DNA of 64,000 nt from Halogranum rubrum (GTDB lineage: Archaea > Halobacteriota > Halobacteria > Halobacteriales > Haloferacaceae). Position 1 is the first letter of the stretch; the number at the start of each line of letters is the position of its first letter. Below the pieces are notes generated by a model that did not search any database, had not been told where the DNA came from, and was given only the letters and a program-made list of their open reading frames with translations. Positions 25,121-34,680 of this stretch are shown here, piece after piece. The stretch spans positions 1 to 64,000 of the forward strand of contig NZ_FOTC01000002.1 of assembly GCF_900114455.1 (NCBI RefSeq), written 5' to 3'. Both the position numbers and the translations under genes were made by a program.

Positions 25121-25921
25121 ATGGACCGTCCCCATCTCGTCGCCCTCCTCGTCGTTCTCGTCGGCATCGTCGCCGTCCCTGTCTCTCTCACTGCGTTCGA
25201 CCCACCCACGGCGAACTCGCTCTCCGCAGACCAGACGTATCCCGCTGGTGCAGGCCCGGACTCCGTCGACTTCGAGGCACTCGACGCCGACGAACACAAC
25301 GTCTCCTATGCACCCCGCGAACACTGGGACGCGTACGTCCTCAACTACACCGAACCCGACGAGGGAGCACGAGTCGAGGGCGTGTACTACATCAACTCGA
25401 CCACGGGCGAGATACTCGCCGACCGGTGGCACGATGCGAAGGTGTACCGCCACGGAAAGACGTACGTGTTCTACCAACCCGCGTCCGGACTCGACGAGCA
25501 CAGACGAGAGATGTTCGAAGCGGACAACCAGTTCGTCTACGACGACACCACTGACGCGTTCTACCGATACGACCCACACGTCGGGAAGATACACCCCACG
25601 ACCATCGGACGGCATCCAGACATCCTCGAACTGTACACGTGGGAAGCCGTCGGCACGGAGAACCACTACGGCGTCCCAGTACTCGTCTACCGAGCGACCG
25701 GTGAGCGGTCCGGCGACTACGTCCCGCAACTCGTCGAAGGGACGTTCGAACTCGGTGTCGACGACGGCGTTATCTACGGCTTCGACATTACGGTCCGAGA
25801 AGAAGGTGAGTACCACTACACCTACGACGTCGCACCGACCGAGTTTCCGGACCACGAGTGGGTCGACACCGCAGAGCGACTCGCCGGGAACACCACGAGC
25901 GACAACACCAGCAGTTCCTGA
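25121..25921 (+). CDS. Exported or membrane-anchored protein, unknown function
   Basis: 266 residues. One N-terminal hydrophobic helix (about 4-24, LVALLVVLVGIVAVPVSLTAF) is followed by a fully polar, Tyr-rich extracellular-type domain (about 30-255) with many NYT/NST sequons and a Ser/Thr-rich end. The helix may be an uncleaved anchor. No lipobox Cys. Domain not recognised; repeated Tyr and charged beta-strand patterns (AYVLNYTEPDEG, EGVYYINSTTGEI, VFYQPASGL) suggest a beta-rich fold. Confidence 0.72.
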   Translation: MDRPHLVALLVVLVGIVAVPVSLTAFDPPTANSLSADQTYPAGAGPDSVDFEALDADEHNVSYAPREHWDAYVLNYTEPDEGARVEGVYYINSTTGEILADRWHDAKVYRHGKTYVFYQPASGLDEHRREMFEADNQFVYDDTTDAFYRYDPHVGKIHPTTIGRHPDILELYTWEAVGTENHYGVPVLVYRATGERSGDYVPQLVEGTFELGVDDGVIYGFDITVREEGEYHYTYDVAPTEFPDHEWVDTAERLAGNTTSDNTSSS

Positions 25922-26047
25922 CTACGTAGCCGTGGTTCCGCGACGGTCGGCTCAGCAGTAGTCGGCAACGTTCTCGCGGACGACTGTCGTCTCGCCGTAG
26001 CGGACAGCGACGATAGTCGTCGTCTAGTGGGCGACTCGGGCGCTCCT

Positions 26048-26776
26048 CTACGTCACCACGTCCACCAGCGGGTCGTCGGTGTTCATCCGCGCCAGCACCA
26101 CTCGCGGGACGTTCACGCGCTCGTGAATCCCCTCCGCAATCTCTCGGCCGACCGCTTCCAACTCCTCGTCGTCGACCATGTTTATCAGCGGAATCACCGT
26201 CGCACGCGGGAGGATGCCCTTCCGTCCGCCGTCACGACTCGCCAGTACCTCGGCGACGTCCTCGGCACCGATGGTGTCGCCTAACTCCAACCCCGTGACG
26301 TCGGCGACGCGTTCGGGTCGGTGGACGTGTTCGTCGGTGAGCGGTTTCCCGACGACTTTCGCGCTGGCGATGGGAATCACGGTGTCGGCCATCGCTGGAA
26401 CCTGCGGTTCGTGTTCGTTGGGCGCTTTCAGCCAGCGGGTCCGCGCCCCGTCGGCCTTCACGAACACGGCGTCGGCGTGGCCGCTAGCGCGAATCGCCGT
26501 CACGAGCGCCGGGTCGTAGCCGCGGTATCGGTCGTCGCGTTCCTGTTCGGGGACGAGTCCGAGCGGCCACGACTCGTTGGTCCGGAGCGCCTCGACCGGT
26601 GCGTCGGTGACGGCGACGTGGGCTACCTGGTCGTCGAAGATGGGGATACGAACCGTCGCGGTGACGACGCCACGTGGGACGCGGTTCGCCAGCGAGTAGA
26701 GTGTCGTCTTCTTCCCGCCCGCGCCGACGACGCAGACCATCCCCGACTCCGCCGCGAGTGCCTCGACGATGTCCAT
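26048..26776 (-). CDS. YqeC-family protein (selenium/molybdenum hydroxylase accessory family)
   Basis: 242 residues with an N-terminal P-loop-like VVGAGGKKTTLYSLAN (about 15-30), then VTATVRIPIF, KADGARTRWLKAPNEHEP and IPLINMVDDEE, which together define the YqeC family. In bacteria YqeC is linked to selenium-dependent molybdenum hydroxylases and is often near MobA-like and XdhC genes. No selenocysteine gene is seen in this window, and the formate dehydrogenase uses Cys, so a general role in molybdenum or other cofactor handling is more likely here. It lies 51 nt downstream of cbiP, in the same orientation. Confidence 0.75.
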   Translation of the reverse strand: MDIVEALAAESGMVCVVGAGGKKTTLYSLANRVPRGVVTATVRIPIFDDQVAHVAVTDAPVEALRTNESWPLGLVPEQERDDRYRGYDPALVTAIRASGHADAVFVKADGARTRWLKAPNEHEPQVPAMADTVIPIASAKVVGKPLTDEHVHRPERVADVTGLELGDTIGAEDVAEVLASRDGGRKGILPRATVIPLINMVDDEELEAVGREIAEGIHERVNVPRVVLARMNTDDPLVDVVT

Positions 26777-26827
26777 GTGTCTCTGTCTCCGTGCTCGGTC
26801 AAAAAGTGTCGTGGCGAACTGCTCGGT

Positions 26828-28444
26828 TCAGTGTCGACTATCGAGGCCGAGTGCGGCGACGTCGACGTGGTCGGCGACGAGCGTGGCCGCGCGGTCGAAC
26901 GGCGAGCGAGTCGCTTCGCCCGGTTTCGGTCGGAGACGACCGGCCGCTGCGAAGGTCACGTCGAGGAACGCGTCGCGAGCGACCTGGTTCTCGAACAGAC
27001 CGTGGAGATACGTCCCGAGGACGTTCGCGTTCGCCGCGCCCAGTGTCGCCCCGTCGGACTCGGCCACGTCATCGTCGTCCGTACGTTCGTCATCGTCACC
27101 GGTAGTACGTTCACCGTCTCGCGTGCGCGTGAACGGTGTCTCGATTTCGTCGTCGCCGACTGCTCGTGTCTGTCCCGTGTGAATCTCGTACCCCTCGACC
27201 GTCCCACGAGCGCCCGCGAGTGGTCCCGTTCCGTCTAGACGCCACCGCGCTTCGGTGACGCGTTTCTTCGGGTCGAATCGCGTCTCGACTGGAAGGAGGC
27301 CGAACCCACCCACCGACTCCGCCTCGCCCGTCCCTTCGACGGCGGCGTTCGTGAGGCGTTCGCCGAGGAACTGATAGCCGCCGCACAGGCCGACGAGTGG
27401 CCCGTCGAAGGCGGCGAGTGCGGCACCGAGACCAGCCTCTCGTGCCGCCAGTAGGTCGTCGACGGTGTTCTTCGTCCCCGGGAGGACGACGGCGTCGGCG
27501 TCGGCGAGGGGGTCGTCGAGTGGGACGTACGCGACGCGAACGCCGGGTTCGGCGGCGAGCGGTTCGAGGTCGGTGAAGTTCGAGATGTGCGGGAGTCGAG
27601 GAACGGCGACGGTCACGCTCTCGGCCGCTGCGACGCCGTCGCTGTCGCCGACGACCGACCGCTCCCCGACCGGCGGGAGTGAGACGCTGTCCTCGGCGGG
27701 GAGACCCGGGTCGTCGTACGGGAGGACGCCGAGAACGGGGACACCAGTTCGCTCCTCGAAAGCGTCTAGCCCCGGTTCGAGGATGGACAGGTCGCCGCGA
27801 AACTTGTTGACGACGACGCCGACGACCTGCTCGCGGAGGTCGTCGGGCAGCAGTTCGAGCGTCCCGACGAGACTGGCGAAGACGCCGCCGCGTTCGATGT
27901 CGGCGACGAGGAGGATGTCTGCACCACTTGTTCGAGCGGTCTCGACGTTCGCTAAATCTCTGTCGTGGAGGTTAATCTCCGCAATCGAGCCAGCACCCTC
28001 GGCGACGACGACGTCGTGGGCGTCGGCGAGTCGTTCGTGGGCGTCTCTCGCTGCATCCCGCGCGTCGTGCCAGTGGTCGCTGTAGTAGTGTCCCGCCTCG
28101 AAGTTCCCGACTGCCACGCCGTCGACGACGAGTTGTGACTGGCCATCCCCGCGCGGTTTCAGGAGCACCGGGTTGTGGTCGGTGGTCGGTCGAACCCGTG
28201 CTGCTCGGGCTTGGACGTACTGCGAGACGCCGATTTCGCCGAAGGCGGTCGACTCGTCTTCTCGGTCACCGACGACGGCCGACGACCGCGGGACGGCCCG
28301 CGCGTTGTTGCTCATGTTCTGCGCCTTGAACGGCGCGACGGAGACGCCCTGGTCGGCGAGATGGCGACACAGACCGGCGACGACGGTGCTCTTGCCGACG
28401 TGACTGGCTGTACCGGCGACGAGAAGTGTTCGTGTGGCGGGCAT
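26828..28444 (-). CDS. cbiP: Cobyric acid synthase CbiP/CobQ
   Basis: 538 residues from ATG 28444. N-terminal ATP-binding dethiobiotin-synthetase-like domain ([17 protein letters not shown] at about 8-24, FKAQNMSNN). C-terminal class I glutamine amidotransferase-like domain with catalytic [10 protein letters not shown] and His in [10 protein letters not shown]. It amidates four side chains of the corrin ring during cobalamin synthesis. A long in-frame region upstream of the ATG lacks similarity and is excluded. Promoter: TATATA near 28510, with a short inverted repeat GGCTG-N6-CAGCC at 28518-28533 between this gene and the divergent beta-propeller gene. The acidic insert before the C-terminus (about 465-490) is haloarchaeal in style. 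Confidence 0.93.
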   Translation of the reverse strand: MPATRTLLVAGTASHVGKSTVVAGLCRHLADQGVSVAPFKAQNMSNNARAVPRSSAVVGDREDESTAFGEIGVSQYVQARAARVRPTTDHNPVLLKPRGDGQSQLVVDGVAVGNFEAGHYYSDHWHDARDAARDAHERLADAHDVVVAEGAGSIAEINLHDRDLANVETARTSGADILLVADIERGGVFASLVGTLELLPDDLREQVVGVVVNKFRGDLSILEPGLDAFEERTGVPVLGVLPYDDPGLPAEDSVSLPPVGERSVVGDSDGVAAAESVTVAVPRLPHISNFTDLEPLAAEPGVRVAYVPLDDPLADADAVVLPGTKNTVDDLLAAREAGLGAALAAFDGPLVGLCGGYQFLGERLTNAAVEGTGEAESVGGFGLLPVETRFDPKKRVTEARWRLDGTGPLAGARGTVEGYEIHTGQTRAVGDDEIETPFTRTRDGERTTGDDDERTDDDDVAESDGATLGAANANVLGTYLHGLFENQVARDAFLDVTFAAAGRLRPKPGEATRSPFDRAATLVADHVDVAALGLDSRH

Positions 28445-28562
28445 CGTCGACAGTTCGGCGTGCACTGCAATCAACGCACCCGGTTCGGTTTCGTCACGGC
28501 CGAATACGCTATATACTGGCTGTCGAATCAGCCGATTTATTCTCCGTATAATAACACTCTCA

Positions 28563-29879
28563 ATGCGCGTAGTTGACGTGTCTATGTCGAAGCAAGACGA
28601 CGCGACACGCCGAACCGTACTGAAGTTTCTTGGAGTCACTGCGAGTGTGGGGGCCGTCGGAGCGGGACACGCGGGTGCACGGATGCTCGACGGAGCGCCG
28701 AACTCGACCGACGTCAGCACCGAGAGTTCACTCGCCCTCGACGACGTCGCCGTCTCCGAGGAGTGGCCGCAGGTGCAAGGAAACGCCGCGAAGACGGGTG
28801 TCGCCTCGTCGGGTCCGCGCTCGAACGTCGGTGTCGCGTGGCAGTTCGGTGCAGACGACGAGCAGAGCTACGGCGACCCAGTCGTCGCCGACGGTGCCGT
28901 CTACGCGACGACCGAGGAGGGCCTCGTCTCGCTGACGACCGAAGGCGAGTTCCGATGGTTCGCCGACGCCGCTGGCGACGAGGAGTTCCGATACTCCGCA
29001 CCCGCTGTCGACGGCGACACCGTCTACGTCGCCGCAAAAGCCGCCGAGACCGACTGCAACGAGAAGACCGGGAGCGCACTCGTCGCCCTCGACGTCGAAG
29101 ACGGCACAGAACAGGGACGGACACCGCTCGACGGCGGGAACGACTCGTATCAATCGTTGACCGTCGACGACGGGATGGTCTACGCGTTCGGGACGGAGAC
29201 GATGACAGACGGCGGTACGCTGCTCGCAATCGACACGGCCTCCGGTGAGGAACAGTGGCGGTTCGGTGTCGAGGGCTCCGGCATCGCGAGTCTGAACTCC
29301 TCGCCAGCAGCCGTTTCCGACGGAGCGGTCTACCTCGCGAGCGACCGACTCTACGCACTCGACGCGGAGACGGGTGAAGAGCAGTGGGTCGCCGAGACGA
29401 GCGCCCTCAAGTCGATGCAAGAGGCGACGCCGACCGTCGTCGGCGACACCGTCTACGTCGGTGCGGGTAGATACGAAGACACGGTCTACGCCGTCGACAC
29501 CGAGGACGGAAGCATTCGCTGGGAGAATCAACCCGACGGCCCGGGCTACGGCGTCGGCTACTGGACGTCGGCGGCTGTCGCCGGTGACTACGTGGTCTTC
29601 GGCTTCCAACCCGTCGAAGAAGGCAGGACGCGAGGGCACTACGCGTTCGACCGCGAAGACGGGTCGGTCGCGTGGAACGTCACGGGTACCGTCGTCGCAC
29701 CGGCCGCCACGGAGGACCTCGTCTACACCGGACGGAAGGCCCTGAACGCCGCCGACGGGAGCGTCGCGTGGGAGTTCGGCGACGACGTCCCGTTCGGCAC
29801 CACCGCTCCCGCCGTCGTCGACGACACCGTCTACGTCGGCGGCGCGAGTCTCACGGCTATCACCGGCGATACTGTCTGA
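28563..29879 (+). CDS. Tat-exported PQQ-like beta-propeller protein
   Basis: 438 residues if the first ATG (28563) is used; a second ATG at 28584 is equally possible. Tat motif [11 protein letters not shown] is followed by a short hydrophobic segment. The mature part is a run of about seven PQQ/YVTN-type blades, each with an AxxGxxxWxF-like strand (for example [27 protein letters not shown]). Such propellers act as extracytoplasmic scaffolds or quinoprotein-like subunits; no PQQ-ligand set was verified. TATA-like TTTATT lies 26 nt before ATG 28563. It is convergent with cobO, with 4 nt between stops. Confidence 0.82.
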   Translation: MRVVDVSMSKQDDATRRTVLKFLGVTASVGAVGAGHAGARMLDGAPNSTDVSTESSLALDDVAVSEEWPQVQGNAAKTGVASSGPRSNVGVAWQFGADDEQSYGDPVVADGAVYATTEEGLVSLTTEGEFRWFADAAGDEEFRYSAPAVDGDTVYVAAKAAETDCNEKTGSALVALDVEDGTEQGRTPLDGGNDSYQSLTVDDGMVYAFGTETMTDGGTLLAIDTASGEEQWRFGVEGSGIASLNSSPAAVSDGAVYLASDRLYALDAETGEEQWVAETSALKSMQEATPTVVGDTVYVGAGRYEDTVYAVDTEDGSIRWENQPDGPGYGVGYWTSAAVAGDYVVFGFQPVEEGRTRGHYAFDREDGSVAWNVTGTVVAPAATEDLVYTGRKALNAADGSVAWEFGDDVPFGTTAPAVVDDTVYVGGASLTAITGDTV

Positions 29880-29883
29880 TCGG

Positions 29884-30624
29884 TCAGTACTCGGTTCCCT
29901 TCCGAGCGCGTTGCCCCGTCTCGAACGGGTGTTTTTCCATCTTGACCTGCGTGATGAGGTCGGCAACGTCGTCGAGATAGTCCGGTCGTTCGTGACTCCC
30001 CGTGAGTACGAGTTCGAGGTTCTCGGGCTTGGACTCGACGAAGTCGACGACGGCCGACTCGTCGAGCAGTCCCATCGAGACGGCGTAGAGCACCTCGTCG
30101 ATGATGAGCATGTGGACACCGTCTTCGGCCGGTCCGTCGAGCGGCAGCGGTTTCGAGAGGTCTGCCTCGCCCGCCGCGGCGACGAGTTCTCGTGCGCGCT
30201 CGAACCCCGCTTCAGCCTGCGTAGCGTGGTCGGCCTCGTCGCTGCCGTCGCGCATCCCGGCCCACCCGTAGTGACCGAGGTTCTCGTAGGTGATGCCGGG
30301 GACGGCGGCGATAGCGTTGTACTCGCCGCGGACGTCCTCGACGCTGTCCGCGCCGCCCTTCATCAGTTGGAGCAGGTGGACTCGAAAGCCGTGGCCAGCG
30401 GCGCGAAAGCCCATGCCGAGTGCGGCGGTGGTCTTGCCCTTCCCGCCACCCCACCACACTTGGACGAGTCCGAACTCGTCGGGGGCGCTCGGTTCGATGG
30501 TCCGGGCATCGGGCTTTCGGCCCTTTCCGGGCGTGTTCTTTCGGACGTCGTCTGCGGTGTGTGTCGTGTCCGTCGTGTCCGTCGCGTTCGTCGTGTCTGC
30601 GGTGTGTGAATCGTCGTTACTCAT
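29884..30624 (-). CDS. cobO: Cob(I)alamin/cobyrinic acid a,c-diamide adenosyltransferase
   Basis: 246 residues. The first 45 are polar and repetitive (Thr/Asp-rich), then the CobA/CobO P-loop core: VQVWWGGGKGKTTAALGMGF (Walker A), QLMKGG, and a Walker B-like MLIIDEVLYAV. The C-terminal ELVLTGSHERPDYL is typical. It transfers the 5'-deoxyadenosyl group from ATP to Co(I) corrinoids. Its start overlaps the stop of the upstream glycosidase gene by 8 nt. The disordered N-terminal extension is a haloarchaeal embellishment. Confidence 0.9.
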   Translation of the reverse strand: MSNDDSHTADTTNATDTTDTTHTADDVRKNTPGKGRKPDARTIEPSAPDEFGLVQVWWGGGKGKTTAALGMGFRAAGHGFRVHLLQLMKGGADSVEDVRGEYNAIAAVPGITYENLGHYGWAGMRDGSDEADHATQAEAGFERARELVAAAGEADLSKPLPLDGPAEDGVHMLIIDEVLYAVSMGLLDESAVVDFVESKPENLELVLTGSHERPDYLDDVADLITQVKMEKHPFETGQRARKGTEY

Positions 30625-31888
30625 GTGTCATGTCACTCGCCCAGTCGAGATACAGGGCGGCACTCCACGAGAATCGGTCGCTCCCGCGGCCTGCGCCCGT
30701 CTCCGGGTTGAAGTATTCGCGGAACCCTTCTTCCTCCAAGAGTTCGAGGCTGTCCTCCTCGATTCGGTCGGCGGTGTCGACGGCGCCGTAGCGCCGCAGT
30801 CCGTCGGCGAGAAGCCAGTTGACGTTCATCCACGCCGGCCCGCGCCAGTAACGGTCGTAGTCCATGTCGGGGCCGACGTAGGAGGGGCAGGCGTAGTCGT
30901 AGTCGAGGAAGTTCTCTCGCAGATTCTCGCGGAGACGGCCGAACTGCTCGTTCGTCGGTACCTCGCCGAAAACGCTGACGAGACCGGCGACGGAGTTCAC
31001 GCGCAGTTTCCGGTCGTTCACACGGTCGTAGGAGACGAACGTCCCCAACTCCTCGTCCCACAGTCGCTCGCGCATCCCGGCGCGACTGTGTTCGGCCTGT
31101 CGCCGCCACTCGTCGGCTTTGGCTTCGTCGCCCGCACCCGCGTAGAGCGCGGCGAGGTCGTCGCAGGCGCGGACGAAGATGCTGTTCGTCAGCACGTCCT
31201 CGACGAGGAACGGACACACCTCTCGGAGTCGGGACTCGTCCCAGTCGAGCGCCTTCCCCTGTCGGACGAGCGCGACGTAGCGGTCGTAGTCCCAGTCGGT
31301 CGGTCGCTGTTCGGAGAGGTCGGCGGACTTGCGGTCTTTCCGCGCGTAGTCGAGGTTCGTGGCGATGTCCGCTGGGTCGAACGACTCTAAGACGGGAACC
31401 CACGCAGGAGAGTCGTCCATCCCTGTCGCCCAGGGGTGGCGAACGTAGACGGTGTCGCCGTCGAACGACCGTTCGTCGACCCACCACGAGAGATGCTGGT
31501 CGAGGAGTGGAAGCATCTCGTCGCGGAACGCGTCGTCGCTGGTCACCTCGTAGACGCGGCGGGCGGCGGGCACGAGCATCGGCGGTTGGGTGATACCGCT
31601 CGTCGCTACCTCGTCCGTGCCCGCCTCCCACTCGTCGGGTCCGGGAAAGTAGCCCTCCGCGTCGGCCCAGAACGCTATCTGCGGCACCATCCCGTTCGGC
31701 CACATCGCGTCGAGCAGTGTCCGTAACTCCTGTTTCGCCGCCGCCTCGTCGACGTGGGCGAGACCGACGGCGATGAACGCCGAGTCCCAGTTCCACTGGT
31801 AGGGATAGAGTGTCGACGAAGGGATAGTGTACCCCTCGTGGCGGTTCTCGCGGAGGATTGCGACGGCTTGCTCTCGTCGGTCGGTCAT
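30617..31888 (-). CDS. GH63/MGH1-like (trehalase-fold) glycoside hydrolase
   Basis: 423 residues from ATG 31888. Motifs of the (alpha/alpha)6 glucosidase/mannosylglycerate hydrolase family: YPYQWNWDSAFIAVGLAHVD near the N-terminus, GMVPQIAFW, GMDDSPAWVPVL (active-site loop) and YWRGPAWMNVNWLLADGL. The usual acid residues lie in WDS and near DDSP. Likely substrate: an alpha-linked disaccharide or a compatible solute such as trehalose or mannosylglycerate; not resolvable here. It is translated within the cobalamin cluster, overlapping cobO by 8 nt and 53 nt after cbiA, which is unusual company for a glycosidase. Cytoplasmic: no signal peptide. Confidence 0.82.
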   Translation of the reverse strand: MTDRREQAVAILRENRHEGYTIPSSTLYPYQWNWDSAFIAVGLAHVDEAAAKQELRTLLDAMWPNGMVPQIAFWADAEGYFPGPDEWEAGTDEVATSGITQPPMLVPAARRVYEVTSDDAFRDEMLPLLDQHLSWWVDERSFDGDTVYVRHPWATGMDDSPAWVPVLESFDPADIATNLDYARKDRKSADLSEQRPTDWDYDRYVALVRQGKALDWDESRLREVCPFLVEDVLTNSIFVRACDDLAALYAGAGDEAKADEWRRQAEHSRAGMRERLWDEELGTFVSYDRVNDRKLRVNSVAGLVSVFGEVPTNEQFGRLRENLRENFLDYDYACPSYVGPDMDYDRYWRGPAWMNVNWLLADGLRRYGAVDTADRIEEDSLELLEEEGFREYFNPETGAGRGSDRFSWSAALYLDWASDMTHE

Positions 31889-31941
31889 GTGAGAGAGACC
31901 CCCGCACCGGGAGTTTTGCCTTTCGGTCGACGCATCGCGCA

Positions 31942-33264
31942 TCACGACAACTCCGAAACGAACCGGTCGAACGCGCCGCTCGCGGCGTGGACGTGCGCGT
32001 AGGTGCCGAGCGTCCGGTATTCGGTCAGACCGTCGTGGTCGCCGTCGATTCCCGTTCCTCTCTCCACGTCGAAGGCGAACCGTGCATCGTCAGCGACGCT
32101 CGCCTCGGAGTAGTGGAACTCGTGCCCGCGGAGCGTCTCTCCCGGCCCGGCGGTGAGCGTCCCATCTCGTGCGACCAGTTCGACGTGGTCCAGCGCCCGA
32201 TACCGGTCGGCCATCCGGACGCTCGCGGGCAGTACGCCCGCCATCTCGAACGTCTCGCCCTCCGTCGTCGTCAGCGACTCGGCCAGCGCCATCAGGCCGC
32301 CGCACTCGCCGAGGACCGGCAGTCCCTCGGATGCACGGTCGGCCAGCGTCGCCAACGCCGGACTCGATTCGAGTGCTTCGGTGTGGAGTTCGGGGTAGCC
32401 GCCGGGGAGGTAGACGCCGTCGCACTCGGGCAGGTCGTCGCCTGCGGTCGGTGCGAAGGGAACGACGGTCGCTCGCGCGCGAAGTCGCTCGCGGACGGCC
32501 GGGTAGACGAACCGAAAGGCGGCGTCGTCGGCGACGGCGATTCGGGGGGCGTCGGCGATTTGAGCCAGGTCCGAATCGCTCGGGTCGTCGGGGACGTCTG
32601 CCTCACGCGCCACGTCGAGCAGTCGGTCCACGTCCAAGCAATCTGCCGCGGCGTCGAGTGCGTCGGGCGTCAACGACGACTCCTCGCCGAGCACGAGACC
32701 GAGATGTCGCTCGGGAATCGTCAGGTCGTCGCGTGGCGGAATCCGACCGAAGTACGTCAAGTCGTCCGGAAGCGCGTTCACGATGCCCTGCTCGTGTCGC
32801 CCGCCGTGGGCGCGTGTGGCGACGACGCCCGCGACGTCGACGTCGTGGCCGGTGTGTTCGGTGTAGCGTTGGAAGCCGAGTGCGGTGGCGGCGACGCTCT
32901 CCATGCCCGCACTCGCGTCGACGACGAGGACGACCGGCAGGTCGAGCAGTTCGGCGACGCGGGCGGTCGACGTGTCGGGGTCGCCAGCACCGTCGTACAG
33001 TCCCATCATCCCCTCGACGACGCAGACGTCACCCGCACCGCGAGCATAGTTCTCGCGGAGTCCTCGCTCGCCTTGCAGCCACGGGTCGAGCGTCCGCGAG
33101 GCGCGCCACGTCGTCGCGGTGTGGTGACTCGGGTCGATGAAGTCCGGCCCGGCTTTCGCCGGTTGGACGGTTCGACCCTCCCGTTGCAGCGCACGGCAAA
33201 CTGCGAGCGTCGTCACGGTCTTCCCGACGCTCGACGCGGTGCCGGCGACGACCAGGCCCTTCAC
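31942..33264 (-). CDS. cbiA: Cobyrinic acid a,c-diamide synthase CbiA
   Basis: 440 residues, GTG start at 33264. The ATP-binding N-terminal domain has AGTASSVGKTVTTLAVC and GPDFIDPSHH (substrate loop), and a GMMGLYDG motif. The C-terminal amidotransferase domain has LGECGGLMAL (nucleophile Cys) and a His in GTYAHVHA. It amidates the a and c side chains of cobyrinic acid. The TATA-like TATACTTTAATTC (about 33304-33316) and a short palindrome at 33279-33289 precede it. It heads the cbiA-glycosidase-cobO leftward run. Confidence 0.93.
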   Translation of the reverse strand: MKGLVVAGTASSVGKTVTTLAVCRALQREGRTVQPAKAGPDFIDPSHHTATTWRASRTLDPWLQGERGLRENYARGAGDVCVVEGMMGLYDGAGDPDTSTARVAELLDLPVVLVVDASAGMESVAATALGFQRYTEHTGHDVDVAGVVATRAHGGRHEQGIVNALPDDLTYFGRIPPRDDLTIPERHLGLVLGEESSLTPDALDAAADCLDVDRLLDVAREADVPDDPSDSDLAQIADAPRIAVADDAAFRFVYPAVRERLRARATVVPFAPTAGDDLPECDGVYLPGGYPELHTEALESSPALATLADRASEGLPVLGECGGLMALAESLTTTEGETFEMAGVLPASVRMADRYRALDHVELVARDGTLTAGPGETLRGHEFHYSEASVADDARFAFDVERGTGIDGDHDGLTEYRTLGTYAHVHAASGAFDRFVSELS

Positions 33265-33278
33265 CGTCTCACCTCTAC

Positions 33279-33289
33279 ATTCATTGAAT
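33279..33289. promoter_or_regulatory. Short palindrome at the cbiA transcription start region
   Basis: ATTCA-T-TGAAT is a perfect 5-1-5 inverted repeat, 15 nt upstream of the cbiA GTG and about 20-25 nt downstream of its TATA-like element. A repressor there would block transcription start. The motif was not seen before the other cobalamin genes. No cobalamin riboswitch was seen in this gap (33265-33406). Confidence 0.25.
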
Positions 33290-33406
33290 ATGGATTACTA
33301 CAACTATACTTTAATTCGATGGTCGATACGCAGTGCGAAGCAGTCAGACCCAAAAGACAATCAACTGGAAGATACGTACATCGACACAGTCTAGGTGAGA
33401 TTGAAA

Positions 33407-33901
33407 ATGGTTTCACGGAGAGCGATACTGTCGTGTGCCCTACCGGCCGTGTCTGCCTTGGCAGGATGTACCTCGCAGGGAGTCGGTGGTCCAAAGTTGG
33501 TTCGAAGCCTCGGATTTCGACGGACCGAGGAGTTCCTCGCACAGCAGTCGTCGTTAGATGCGCAGCGACCGACGGTCGCCAGCGTCCTGGTTACCAAACA
33601 GAACGCCGAGTCAGCAGTGGCCAACTGGGAGATGCTTCTGGACTCGACAGCACAGCCTTACAAGGAGACGGAGTACGGATCGAAGTTTCTCGTCGTCCAC
33701 GTCGGCGTGGTCGACCGTGGGCAGCAGATTTCGGTCGACCGACCGACCGTCGAAAACGGCAATCTGTCGTACGACGTATCGGTCGTCGCAGGGTCGGAAG
33801 ATCCACCAAACACTGACGGACCGATCTTCTCCTACCGTATCGAGCAGTGGAGAGCAGGACCGCTCTTCGCACCGAAGTCGGTCTCCACGACGCTCTCCTG
33901 A
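33407..33901 (+). CDS. Tat-type lipoprotein, unknown function
   Basis: 164 residues from ATG 33407. N-terminus SRRAILSCALPAVSALAGC: a Tat-like RR, hydrophobic core and lipobox Cys at about 21. The mature domain (about 140 residues) is beta-rich with no recognised motif; Cys residues are limited to the signal region. It is divergent from cbiA and convergent with cbiZ. A secreted component for corrinoid salvage is conceivable from location, but nothing in the sequence shows it. Confidence 0.7.
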   Translation: MVSRRAILSCALPAVSALAGCTSQGVGGPKLVRSLGFRRTEEFLAQQSSLDAQRPTVASVLVTKQNAESAVANWEMLLDSTAQPYKETEYGSKFLVVHVGVVDRGQQISVDRPTVENGNLSYDVSVVAGSEDPPNTDGPIFSYRIEQWRAGPLFAPKSVSTTLS

Positions 33902-33960
33902 GTCTCTCGCAGTAACGACTCACCACCGTCCCGGCCCGAGCACGAGGAAAGCCAAGGAGA

Positions 33961-34668
33961 CTAATCGAGCGGTTCGACGTCGGCGCGTTCGTCGGTGACG
34001 ACGCCGTAGGCCGCCTCGGCGACAGATTCCGGAAGGTCGACGTCGCCCACCGCGTACCGGGAGTCGAGTGAAGCGACGAGTGCGTCGCGGACGCAGGCCC
34101 GCGTCGCCGCACCGACGCCGGTCGCACTCCCCGAGAACGCGGCCTCTTCACCGCTTGGGTCGCAGGCGACGATGACCGCATCCGTCGTCGTCCCGGTGAA
34201 CCCCATCTTCGCTAGCAACGTGGCCGTCTTGGCCTCGGCGACGACGGTGAGCAGGTTGGGAAGTGCACCCGGCGCGAGCGAGCGAGTCGTCCCGACGACG
34301 ACGTTGATAGTCCCAACCGGGCGGTCGTCACTCCTCGGTTCACCTCGCTCGTCCGTCGGTTCGAGCGGCAACGTCGCCGGATTCGACACGCCCGCCGTCA
34401 CGACGGCTTCGACCGGTCCGAGTCGGGCGCGGTGGGCGTGTCGCTGTTCGACGCCCGTGAGGAGGGTCGGCCCGGGGTCGTCGAACCCTGCTCGCTGGCG
34501 ACGCTCGTCGATGTACTCGTCTAAGTCCATCTCGGGCCACCCGTCGGGGACGGTGACGTTGTAGGCGGCCGGTCCGTGTGACTCGCCGCCCGCATAGCCC
34601 GTCGAGAGCCAGCGCGTCTCGTCGCGAGCGATTCGGCAGACGCCGTCTCGGACCGTCGTCTCGAACAC
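33961..34668 (-). CDS. cbiZ: Adenosylcobinamide amidohydrolase CbiZ
   Basis: 235 residues. It shows the CbiZ pattern TAGVSNPATLP, GTINVVVGTTRSLAPGALPNLL, and EAKTATLLAKMGFTGTTTDAVIVAC. The enzyme removes the aminopropanol tail from adenosylcobinamide or pseudocobalamin, giving adenosylcobyric acid for re-entry into synthesis, the archaeal salvage route. It follows cobD by 12 nt in the same direction and is the last gene of the cobalamin operon running from 39579 to 33961. Confidence 0.92.
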   Translation of the reverse strand: MFETTVRDGVCRIARDETRWLSTGYAGGESHGPAAYNVTVPDGWPEMDLDEYIDERRQRAGFDDPGPTLLTGVEQRHAHRARLGPVEAVVTAGVSNPATLPLEPTDERGEPRSDDRPVGTINVVVGTTRSLAPGALPNLLTVVAEAKTATLLAKMGFTGTTTDAVIVACDPSGEEAAFSGSATGVGAATRACVRDALVASLDSRYAVGDVDLPESVAEAAYGVVTDERADVEPLD

Positions 34669-34680
34669 GCTCGTCGCCCC

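Noticed and set aside
33265-33406. Cobalamin riboswitch before cbiA
   Set aside because: No B12-box-like conserved core or extended stem array was found in this 142-nt gap or before the other cobalamin genes.
31858-33816. A 652-codon frame on the plus strand across the cbiA region
   Set aside because: Antisense to cbiA; no recognisable protein features.
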